64,000 nt of DNA from Cryptomeria japonica (lineage: Eukaryota > Streptophyta > Pinopsida > Cupressales > Cupressaceae): the NCBI RefSeq assembly GCF_030272615.1, contig NC_081412.1, forward strand, positions 690,876,083 to 690,940,082. Direction: 5' to 3'. Positions within the stretch are counted from its first letter, which is position 1, and each line of letters starts with the position of its first letter. The notes under the pieces are model-generated. The model had not been told where the DNA came from. It saw nothing but the letters and a program-made list of their open reading frames with translations, and made no database searches. A program made the translations under genes and the position numbers. Below, piece by piece: positions 55,472 to 64,000 of the stretch.

Positions 55472-56535
55472 ATGAGACACTTAGTTCCCAAGCTAGATGT
55501 TGCAGCTATTAGCCATATTGATGCATGTGGATTGAGACATCTCTTGTAAATGGTTGATATCAGGATAAACAACTGATTGTTGACTGCTCTTGTGGAGAGG
55601 TGTCATAGTAGCCACAACTCCTTTCACCTACCCACTAGTGAGATCAGTGTGACTCTAGAGGATGTATATAGGATTCTTCATATTCCCATTATCGAAGAGC
55701 TTGTATAATATGATTATCAAGACATGGGAGGAGTAGCATCTTTGAGGACCTTTTTTGGAGATGATTCGATTAATGGCTGAGAGATTGGATGGGAGGATAT
55801 GTTGATGTACTATGACACTCTTCCTTCCATTATGGCTAGATTAGTTGGAAGTTTCATTTTCCCAGATAGGAGATCCCAAGGATTATTAGTTGGATGGGGC
55901 AAGATTCTTTTGAGTATGATGCAGCACAAGACGAGATACACATGGGGTGTTTGTGTGTTAACTCATTTATATCATGATTTACATCAGGTTGTATATTATG
56001 GTGCAGCCAATCTTTCCATAGGAGTGACTTTTTTATAGGTTTGTGCCATTATGATATAGCTATCACATGGAATGTTCATGATAGGGTACGGGCAGATGAG
56101 AAGCTATATATTTATTTGTATAGTGGCATGATTACCTATCACAAGCTAGGTAAGCTTGAGTACTGGTGATGGGTTCTTGACACTATGGACTCAGTGATTT
56201 GGAGCCCATATGTAGAGTGTGAGCCTTGGTATGATGATGCAAGATCATTACCTTTCATTATGCATACTAGATATTTTATTGACAGCACTCCTTTTGTTAT
56301 TGAGAGACAGCTAATGTTTTGAGTCTTCAAACAATTTGGTAGACCACAGGGGATTCCATAGGGTTTTTCCTTGTATGCTCAGACATACAAGGATAGGTGA
56401 GAGTGGGGTCCTCTTCCCTTTGACATAGCTTACACAGAGTTCATTTTATTACCCATGGTTCCATTTTATTTACTACCACATTTTTTGGATGCAGGTGCCA
56501 CTGACGAGTATGCCCAATTTCTAGCATCACATCCT
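55472..56535 (+). pseudogene. PMD ORF of T2, first part
   Basis: Starts MRHLVPKLDVAAISHIDACGLRHLL (ATG 55472) and runs through ALVERCHSSHNSFHLPTSE, SVTLEDVYRILHIP, MLMYYDTLPSIMARLVGSF, FPDRRSQGLLVGWGKILLSMM, LTHLYHDLHQVVYYG, then after one frameshift near 56035 HYDIAITWNVHD, YSGMITYHKLGKLEYW, LDTMDSVIWSPYVECEPW, FIMHTRYFIDSTPFVIERQL, KQFGRPQGIP, FSLYAQTYKDR, EWGPLPFDIA, DAGATDEYAQFLASHPFP. These are consecutive blocks of the plant mobile domain. At least eight stops. The frame is cut by Copia-3 after SHPFP and resumes at 62005 (RIIDLVDPPPSS). Confidence 0.85.
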
Positions 56536-56540
56536 TTCCC

Positions 56541-57578
56541 TGTTAGGTCCCGGAGACAACTAAGAGGGGGGGGGTGGGGTGGGGGGGAGTGAATCAGTTG
56601 TCTAATAAATTTAAACCAAAAACAACTTAAACAACTTAATGCTTAATACCGGTAAACCAATTAAGTATGCCGGTAGATAGTTTTAATAGTTAATTGCTAT
56701 ACTAGTAAAGATTAATGCATGAAACATAAACACAAAGATATCCACAACACATAACACCAATATTTGTACGTGGAAACCATGTAAGGGGAAAAACCATGGT
56801 GGGAAACCTTACCCACAATCAGATGATACTACTACAGATAGTAAGTGTACATAAATGGGGTCTACACATGTAGAAAGGCCAACGGCCTAGAGCTCACTGC
56901 TCAATCACAAAATGGGAGTCACACTGACTACAGTTGGATGGTTAAATCCAAAAAGAATGTACTGCACAAAATAGCATCTTCATATGCTGGATTCAGTACC
57001 ATGATATTCTTCCACAGAAACCTAGCTTCACCTTCAAATGATGTCTTCATGTATAGCTTTGCTTAATCTCGCATATACCTTCACAAAATTCTTTTTCGCA
57101 TTCCACACTTTATCTTACAAATAAGATCTTACATTTATACCATAACCTAAGACCAATTTTAGTAGGTCAGCTCTACAAGATATTACAATAAACCATTTTA
57201 CAAACAATATAATATCCAATGCAATAACAGATTGAACATGTCGGCTTAATGCATTTACAACAATAATTAATCATCTCCATATTGTGCCATGTTGATATGG
57301 AAAAGATAAACCTGTCAGTGTAACCCTAGACCTATTTGCCGGTAACAACAAATATTCAACTGTGAATATACCAATGAACAAAACTCCAGGACAAGATGTC
57401 CAGATGATGTCTTTGATATAACCATGTGTCTTCCATGCCATTCCAAGTGTCAGTGTACCATGTACCAGTAACTCTGCAATAGTTACTTGCTTGCCAGTGA
57501 ATGCTACTGGATCTCCAAAGTGCTAGTGTTTTTAGTAGGCGTTGACATCAATGACAAAACCATACCAAAATACCAACA
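56541..57578 (-). repeat. Copia-3 3' LTR
   Basis: 1038 bp, TGTTGGTATTTTGG...GGGACCTAACA in sense. U5 hairpin AGACAACTAA (56554-56563) / TCAGTTGTCT (56594-56603) around an expanded G-run. TTGACATCAATGACAA at 57542-57557. Confidence 0.92.
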
Positions 57579-57800
57579 ATCTCCACCTTTGGCATTGATG
57601 GCAACACAAGATGGAAAAACCATTAAAGTGCCAAAACAGAAATGCCAAGTATCAAAAATCAACAATCTCTAAAAAGATTATAACCAGAAATCAGAGAGTA
57701 ATAATCTCTCCTAAACAACAATCTCTCCCCCTAGGACATCAAATTCCATAGTCATATTCAAAATACCAATCAATTCAATATACCAACTACTCCCCCTGAG
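57579..57800 (-). other. Copia-3 PPT and PPT-like modules
   Basis: PPT minus strand CCAAAGGTGGAGAT at 57579-57592 followed on the + strand by TTGGCATTGATGGCAAC (57589-57605). Further CTCTCCCCCT modules at about 57722 and 57790. Confidence 0.7.
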
Positions 57801-59446
57801 AAGTAGCTTCATCATCATACATCGGAATTAAAGATTTCTCTATTAGTTCTGTCAATTGATGATAATCATCAACTGTTTCAGTGTCTACCAGTGGTGGTAT
57901 GACTCCAAGCTGATCTCTGAGATATTCAAAAGTCTCCTTAGGCAAAGGTTTACTGAAAATAACTACAATCGGTTCTTTAGTATTCACATAAACCAATTTT
58001 ATCTCCTTAGCTTCAACTTTTTCCTTTAGAAAATTCAGTTTGATAGAAACATGTTTGGTTTTAGAATTTAATACCGGATTCTTATATATATCAATTGTTG
58101 CAGTGTTATCACAATAGATACTAATAGGTTCCTAGCATTTTACCTTTATGTCTTTCAACATTTGCTTAAGTCATAGTACCTGTGTATAGTTAGTTGTTGC
58201 TGCAACATATTTTGATTCTGTTGTTGATAAAGATGTACAACTCTGTTTCTTACTCAGCCAAGAAACTAATCTGTTTCCAAGAAAGAATGCTCCACCGGTG
58301 GTGCTTTTCCTATCATCCACATCTCCTGCCCAATTTCCATCTATGTATGCACATAATTCAAAGTTTTCATCTTTAGGATACCATAATCCAAGATTTATAG
58401 TGCCTTGTAAGTACTGGAAAATCCTTTTTAATGCTGATTCATGATTCTGTAGGATTACTTTGAAATCTTGAAACAATACATACTACATTCATAATATCAG
58501 GTCTGGTTTGTGTTAAATATAGTAAACCTCCTATCATAGACTTGCATCTAGTTGGATTAATAGGTGTAGATTCATCCCTTTGTGATAGTTTGTCATTTGT
58601 AGTCATAGGTGTGCTTACCGGTTTAGAGTTCCCCATCCCAAATTTCTTTAGTAGCTCTTTCAAATATTTGGATTGACTCAAGAATATACCTTTATCAATC
58701 TGTGAAATCTGCAATCCTAAAAAGAATTTTATTTCTCCAATCATAGACATTTCAAATTCTTGTTGCATTTTAATAGAAAATTCCTTACATAATCCATATT
58801 TTCCTCCAAAGATTATATCATCAACAAATACTTCTATAATCAATATGTCATCATTATTTATTTTGTAATATAAATTGTTGTTTGCATTTCCTTTAGTAAA
58901 ACCAATCTTTAAAAGATACTTATCCAATCTTGCATACCAAGCTCTTGGAGATTGTTTTAGTCGATACAGAGCTTTCCTTAACCTGCATACCATATCATTG
59001 TCATCTATCAAAGAAAATCCGTCAGGTTGTTCAATGTATACTTCCTCTTCAAGATCTCCATTCAAAAATGCACATTTAATATCCATTTGATAAACTTTGT
59101 AGTTCTTGTGTGCTGCAAAAGTTAAAAATAATCTAACTGCCTCAATTCTAGCTACCAGTGCAAAGGTTTCATTGTAATCAACTCCTTTTTTCTGAGAATA
59201 TCCCTTACACACTAGTCTTGCTTTATTTCTGACAACCTTACCATCTTCATTAAGTTTGTTTCTAAATACCCATTTGGTTCCAATTACATTTTTATCTTTA
59301 GGTCGGGGAACTAATGTCCAAGTGTTGTTTTTCTCAATTTGTTCTAATTCTTCTTCCATATCTTTAATCCAAAATTTATCTTCACATGCCTCATTAACAG
59401 ATGATGGTTCAATTTGAGAAATAAGACATACCTCTTCATTTGCCAA
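57787..59446 (-). pseudogene. Copia-3 pol: reverse transcriptase and RNase H
   Basis: RT frame 58439-59446 is open for 335 codons: [98 protein letters not shown], catalytic VFVDDIIFGG at about 58805-58835, KFFLGLQISQIDKGIFLSQSKYLKELLKKFGM, GGLLYLTQTRPDIM. After a frameshift near 58460: CAYIDGNWAGDVDDRKSTTGGAFFLGNRLVSW, STTESKYVAATTNYTQVL (58171-58400) and the end VYVNTKEPIVVIFSKPLPKETFE (57787-57996). RT looks close to intact; RNase H has stops. Typical Sirevirus RT. Confidence 0.93.
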
Positions 59447-59596
59447 TATTCCTCTTGTAATAAATCCTTTAAACTTGTTTCCAATTATCTGATCTTCAGA
59501 ATGATTCAGTCTTACATACCAGGGTGTCTTACTTTGTTGTTGTTCCTCAATTACTGTGGAATCCTTAGATGGTAGCGGGGTAACTAGATCTTCATT

Positions 59597-60660
59597 CTAT
59601 ACCAATGGATTTAGAGTAGGTTCATTTGTCAAAAATTTTGTTTCCGGTTCATAGTCTATATACCTTGAAGTTCCTCTGAATTGTTCATCAATCTTTACAT
59701 TTGTACTCTCAACAATTTTTTGTAATCTCTTGTTAAAACATCTGTATGCTTTTCTCTTAGATGAATAACCAAGAAATATTCCTTCATCACTTTTAGGATC
59801 AAATTTTCCAATATACTCATCTCTTTTGATATAACATTTGCTTCCAAAAATTCTGAAATACTTAAGAGTAGGAGTATTACCAAACCATAGTTCATGAAGG
59901 GTCTTACCGGTCTCACCTTTGATGTGAACTTTGTTAAATGTATAGACCATTGTGCTGACTACTTCTCTCCAATACACATGTGGTAGGTTTGCTTCTGATA
60001 ATAAACTTCTTGCTGCATCCAAGATAGTTCTATTTTTCCTTTCAACAACTCCATTCTACTGTGGTGTCCAAGGTGCTGATAGTTGTCTTCTGATTCCATT
60101 CACTTCACAGAATGTATTAAAGTCCCTAGATGTAAATTCTCCTCCTTGATCTGATCTTAAACATTTGATTTTCTTACCGATTTCATTTTCAACCATTTCT
60201 TTGAATAGTTTGAACTTTCCAAGTGCTTCTGATTTTTCTTTGAGAAAAGTAACCCAACACATTCTAGAATAGTCATCAATGATTAGCATGAAATATCTAT
60301 CACCTTGTAAGCTTTTAGTTCTAGCTGGACGACATAAATCAGTGTGAATTAAATCAAGAGCATTATTTGATTTTTCTGGAATACTTTTGAAACTAGCTCT
60401 AACTTGTTTTCCAAATTGACATTCCTTACATACTGTATTCTGAGGTTTGATAATTTTAGGTAGATCTCTAACTGCCTTAGTAGTACTGATCTTTACCATG
60501 CAATGAAAGTTTACATGACAGAGTCTCTTATGTTATAACCAACTTTCATCTATATGTGCAATTAAGCATGTCTTTTCATTGTTATTCAAATGAAAGATAT
60601 TACCTCTAGTCTGATTACCAGTTGCGATTTCCAAACCAATTTTGTTCATGATTTTGCGTT
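59597..60660 (-). pseudogene. Copia-3 pol: integrase
   Basis: Zinc-binding half: LCHVNFHCMVKISTTKAVRDLPKI...VCKECQFGKQ (60400-60530). Core: DLIHTDLCRPARTKSLQGDRYFMLIIDDYSRMCWVTFLKEKSEAL, LRSDQGGEFTSRDFNTFCEVNGIRRQLSAPWTPQ, one TAG where PQQNG is expected, then NGVVERKNRTILDAARSLL, VYTFNKVHIKGETGKTLHELWFG and FGSKCYIKRDEYIGKFDPKSDEGIFLGYSSKRKAYRCFNKR. Same frame as protease and RT, so this copy decayed mainly by nonsense mutations. Confidence 0.92.
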
Positions 60661-60679
60661 TTCCATTTTTAAATTGTAA

Positions 60680-61595
60680 CTAAAATCCTTTCTCAACTAA
60701 TTGACCAACACTCAAAAGATTATGCTTTAATCCTTCAACATAGTTAACATTGTCAATGTTATGCTTACCATCAAGAGATATTGAACCCTTACCTTTGATT
60801 GAACAAGCTTTGTCATCTCCAAATCTTACTAAACCTCCATTGTATTCTTGAAAGTTCAAGAATTTACCTTTGTCTCTTGTCATATGATGTGAGCATCCTG
60901 AATCGATGATCCATTCATCCTTTACTTCAACTTTAGCTGCCAAAGCCTTTACTACCGATTGAGTGGTAGGTGTCGGTTGATCTTCTGTTGTAGCAACAAA
61001 AACCCATCCATTGTCTGTCGGATCCTCATCAGAATCATCAGTCACACCTTCATCAGCAATCTAACAATATTTGTCTTTATTCTTCTTATATCTGTATCTC
61101 TGATATTCAAGGTTAGGCTTGTATGTTCTTCTAGCTTCTTCTCTTAATCTAGCATGTCTATCAGGACATCTTGAAGCCATATGACCAATCTTATTGCAGT
61201 TAAAACATTTTAAAGGTGCTTTACCTTCATACTTACTTCCAACTAGACCTTTAGGCATTTTCCTTGCAAATAGTGCTTCATGTTCTTCAAGTTCTTCATT
61301 TTCTTTCCTACTTTCTTCAAGTTCTCTTGCATAAAAGGCTTTCCAATCAGATTTGTCAAATGATGGAATAGATGATGTTGATGCTTTAAAGGCCAAATCT
61401 GTCTTTATAGTAGCAACAGGACCAAATTCTTCAATTTCAAAACTGAAAGTTTTCTAGTCAATGTATCCCTAGTTACTGATGTATTAGGCATTGTTCTCGA
61501 CTCATTTATAGCATTAACCTTCATTTTGTATGCCGGTGGCAATCCTCTTACAACTTTTGAAACAATTTCATCCTCACTTAAGGTTCCTCCACAAC
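60680..61595 (-). pseudogene. Copia-3 gag (C-terminal part) and protease
   Basis: Gag remnant from 61595: LSEDEIVSKVVRGLPPAYKMKVNAINESRTMPN, a frameshift near 61405-61420, FKASTSSIPSFDKSDWKAFYARELEESRKENEELEEHEALF, one zinc knuckle CFNCNKIGHMASRCPDRHA, and RYRYKKNKDKYC, then a TAG. The same frame continues into protease: WIIDSGCSHHMTRDKGKFLNFQE, LVRFGDDKACSIKGKGSISL, NVNYVEGLKHNLLSVGQL. The gag N-terminus is deleted together with the PBS. Confidence 0.9.
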
Positions 61596-61999
61596 ATTTT
61601 ACAAACAATATAATATCTGATGCAATAACTGATTGAACATGTTGGCTTAATGCATTTACAACAATAATTAATCATCTCCATAGTGTGCCATGTTGATCTG
61701 GAAAAGATAAACCTGTTGGTGTAACCCTAGACCTATTTGCTGGTAACAACAAATATGCAACTATGAATATACCAATGAACAAAACTCTAGGACAAGATGT
61801 CCAGATGATGTCTTTGACATAACCATGTGTCTTCCATGCCATTCCAAGTGTCGGTGATCATTATATCTTTTCAGTGTACCATGTACCAGTAACTGTGCAA
61901 TAGTTACTTGCTTGCCAGTGAATGCTATTGGATCTCCAAAGTGCTAGTGTTTTTAGTAGGTGTTGACATCAATGAAAAAACCATACCAAAATACCAACA
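61596..61999 (-). repeat. Copia-3 5' LTR, truncated
   Basis: 404 bp matching 57194-57578 of the other LTR plus a 22-bp insertion near 61858 (GATCATTATATCTTTTCAGTGT). The break coincides with ATTTTAC shared with the gag side, a possible microhomology. Confidence 0.88.
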
Positions 62000-62004
62000 T
62001 TCCC

Positions 62005-62956
62005 TAGGATCATAGATCTGGTAGATCCTCCACCTAGCTCTGGAGATGAGAATGATGATGAGGATGATCCCCAATAGAGGAGGAGATGTTGATTATGGGG
62101 TGACAGAGGAGGGGATGGGGAGGAGGGGAGTGATGGCAGAGAAGGAAAGAGGGGTGGGAGGAGAGGTGGTCATCCATGGGTATGAGGAGGACCATTTTAT
62201 TTCCAGGGAAGAGGTGGACCACTACCTTTGGCAGGCATGGATGGAAGTCAGGGAGAGGGGGATAGAGGTTGAGGAGGTGGCAATAGAGGCCTATTGGCTG
62301 GCAAAGATGGAGGAAGACCAGCTGGGAGAGCAGGAGCAGAGATCGAGGAAGTATTGATTTTGGGTAGGTTCATCCTGATCCTAGTGTATTGGTTGCTCAT
62401 GGGGGAGGTGATGAGGAGGAATTTGAGGATGATGTGTCATTGATTAGGCACAGGATCACTAGATTCAAAATAGTACAGGCTCCAGCAGGTGGGGATTGGG
62501 CTAAGGGATAGGTGGGTGGAGAGGATGAGCCAGTGCAGGATATACCAGAGGTATAGGCAGGGGGTGATGATACAAAGATGCATGATGATGCTCCTGAGAT
62601 CCAAGATGACACTGCTAGCTTGAGAGCATAGATTTCACAAGTTCAGGCTTTGAATATTGAGAGGGATACTACCATTGAGAGATATGGTCCAGAAAAGAGT
62701 ACACTAGAGCAGATTCAGTAGTTTGGCTCAAGTGCTCTCTCAGGTGATATAGTTAGATCTTTCATTCATTCTAGGAAGGATATCTCACACTGGCATGGAC
62801 TATATGAGAGTGTGATTCCTCCTAGTCAGATAGCATGCAATTATGTCTGTACGTAGTGATTGGGCAAGCAGGGCCAAATAGAGAGTGGTGGTGTCATTGG
62901 ATCACCTCATCAGGATAGAGATCTGGATCTTGGGACAAGACCATCAGGTGGGACAC
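62005..62956 (+). pseudogene. PMD ORF of T2, C-terminal part
   Basis: Continues from 56535 after removal of Copia-3 and one TTCCC: PRIIDLVDPPPSSGDENDDEDD. The following G/R/E-rich low-complexity region appears in shifted frames (GRRGVMAEKERGVGGEVV). Then SLRAQISQVQALNIERDTTIERYGPEKSTLEQIQ (coiled coil), SFIHSRKDISHWHGLYESVIPPSQIACNYVC and a tail GVIGSPHQDRDLDLGTRPSGGT. The acidic and coiled-coil C-terminal extension is common for retroelement PMD ORFs. Many stops. The sequence stops being PMD-like just before 62957. Confidence 0.6.
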
Positions 62957-64000
62957 TGTTGGCATTATAATAGACAAGGAGAGATTGTTGGCATTTCAAT
63001 AAGGATATTGACAAGGTTGTTGATGATTATGGATATAACTGATCAAGGATGTTTTACTGTCTTAATATTATTATTTTTTCATTGATGTCAAGAAATTGAT
63101 TTTCTAATTCAGTATGATGTTGCCATATCTTAAGGAGTATGATTTGATGAGTATAAAGATGTCGCTAAAAGACACAGAAAGAATGTGATGAATAAGGGGA
63201 GGAATAAGTTATTCGATCGGCAACTATTACTAAGTTAGACAATGATGAGATCATGATGTTTAGATTGTTTTGATATCATACATATGTTATTGATTGTAAG
63301 ATTAATACTATACTATGTTACCGATCAAAGAACCTAGTCGATAAACCCTAAGGAACCTAGTCGGTAAATCCTAAGGTTATCGCTATCAGTTAATGAAGGC
63401 AGAATGTCTACTGAGTGAAGTTTAGTATTTACTGAGTTGCAACCGAGTAATAATAGAATCCATTGAATGAATAAAAGCATTATTTAGTGAAGGAAGCTAA
63501 TGAGCTAGCTATGATTAAATGATTGGTATGCCGTGAATGAAGTTTGTTAAAGAATCTATGGCAAAGAAAAATTGGCAAGAAGATCTACAGCATAGATTGA
63601 ACCGCAATACCCTAGCACAAGTTCCAAGAAATTTATGCAAGTTCCAAGGAGGGGTAAAACATTTTTAGATCAAAGGATACATTAAACCTAGTCAAAGTTT
63701 GAAGATCTGATGGCTATGATTGATCATGGGAAATATGATCAAGGAGATTAAGCGGTTAAACAATTGTTTATAAATAAGGAACTATTGATAAACAATGTAT
63801 GCACAGGGATGCTACATAGTGATTACTGAGCACTGAAGCTTGAAGACCTATTTGAATAACAGAGTATAGAGCCCATTAGATGGACAAGATTAGTCCTATT
63901 GTATTGAGAAAATAAGAATCTGCTTTAGCATTTTAGATGTGAAGTTGCAGATAGATTTTTATTACTGTTATTTTGTAAAGTGACAGAAAATCTCTAAACA
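62957..64000 (+). repeat. LTR of an element B-like retrotransposon, cut by window end
   Basis: TGTTGGCATT occurs at 62957-62966 and again at 62986-62995. The second is preceded by ACAAGGAGAGAT, which looks like a PPT. The sequence to 64000 shares words with the element B LTR: AACCTAGTCGGTAAA, CTACTGAGTGAAG/ACCGAGTAA, and AGAATCTGCTTTAGCATTTTAGATGTGAAGTTGCAGATA against AGAATCTGCTATAACATTCCAAATGTAAAG. It is therefore a related LTR in + orientation. I cannot tell if it is a 5' or a 3' LTR. Confidence 0.6.

Larger units (their letters stand above)
56541..61999 (-). mobile_element. Copia-3: Sirevirus-type Ty1/copia element with truncated 5' LTR
   Basis: Minus strand element, perfect TSD TTCCC (56536-56540, 62000-62004), inserted in the PMD ORF of T2. 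The left (3') LTR is 1038 bp, while the right (5') LTR is only about 404 bp: its R-U5 end, the PBS and the first part of gag are gone through one deletion. The rest of gag, protease, integrase, RT and RNase H are in Ty1/copia order. PPT CCAAAGGTGGAGAT at 57579-57592. Confidence 0.92.
38112..62956 (-). mobile_element. T2: Tat-like element 3' end with antisense PMD ORF, heavily interrupted
   Basis: Inverse-oriented homologue of T1. 3' LTR 38112-40134, PPT 40135-40150 (minus strand), then the region upstream of PMD (40151-40800, 46888-47394), then the PMD ORF on the + strand (55472-56535 and 62005-62956). It is broken by a solo LTR, a LINE, element B and Copia-3. Gag-pol, if present, would be to the right of the window. 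The right limit is set where another LTR begins. Confidence 0.6.

Noticed and set aside
1-64000. Search for tRNA, rRNA, snRNA and ordinary host genes
   Set aside because: No cloverleaf with intact arms, no rRNA core words and no non-transposon protein domain were recognised; tRNA-like words found are retrotransposon primer binding sites.

Overview
This 64 kb window looks like intergenic DNA of a large, repeat-rich plant nuclear genome. A gymnosperm, probably a conifer, is my best guess; I infer this from the AT-rich composition and the mix of families (Sirevirus-type Ty1/copia, Tat-like Ty3/gypsy with a plant mobile domain ORF, L1-type LINE with RNase H) and cannot prove it. I find no cellular protein gene, rRNA, tRNA or CRISPR array. 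Almost every base can be assigned to transposable elements, and most insertions can be resolved to the base by target-site duplications (TSDs).

Layout. Two Tat-like Ty3/gypsy copies lie in opposite orientation. T1 runs from the left edge to about 10339. T2 starts about 38112 and runs to about 62956. Each shows only its 3' LTR and the adjoining antisense plant-mobile-domain (PMD) ORF. Element A (2025-9234, TSD AAAAT) sits in the T1 LTR. Copia-2 (12071-34534, TSD TTAAT) sits between T1 and T2. It is split by element E (12533-18267, TSD AAGCT, itself hit by a solo LTR at 16672-17449, TSD TTATA) and by T3 (19385-29967, TSD AATAG). T3 is split in turn by a young gag-protease-only copia element, NA-copia (20330-25405, TSD ATATT). 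A copia RT/RNase H fragment with a solo LTR (36564-37428, TSD CTATA) precedes T2. T2 was hit by a solo LTR (38628-39439, TSD AAATG), a complete LINE (40801-46870, 17-bp TSD), element B (47395-55372, TSD GATTT/GATCT) and Copia-3 (56541-61999, TSD TTCCC). A further LTR begins at 62957 or 62986 and runs off the right edge.

How the pieces relate. Elements A and B belong to one superfamily that looks Sirevirus-derived: TGTT...AACA LTRs, initiator-Met-type PBS, arrays of PPT-like modules. They lack protease, integrase and reverse transcriptase. They carry a gag-like ORF1 (coiled coil plus up to five zinc knuckles) and a roughly 1,100-codon ORF2 that I do not recognise. Copia-2 and Copia-3 carry Sirevirus-type pol and are plausible relatives of the autonomous partner. 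All these LTRs share a hairpin near the U5 end whose arms covary between families around a conserved C-rich (sense strand) loop, and a near-palindrome related to TTGCCATCAATGACAA. NA-copia is the youngest insertion: its LTRs differ at only two positions by eye, and an empty-site paralogue is kept in the other T3 LTR.

Most coding frames are decayed, mainly by nonsense codons rather than indels, which suits methylated, silenced repeats. Statements about similarity come from reading by eye; no alignments or database searches were run.
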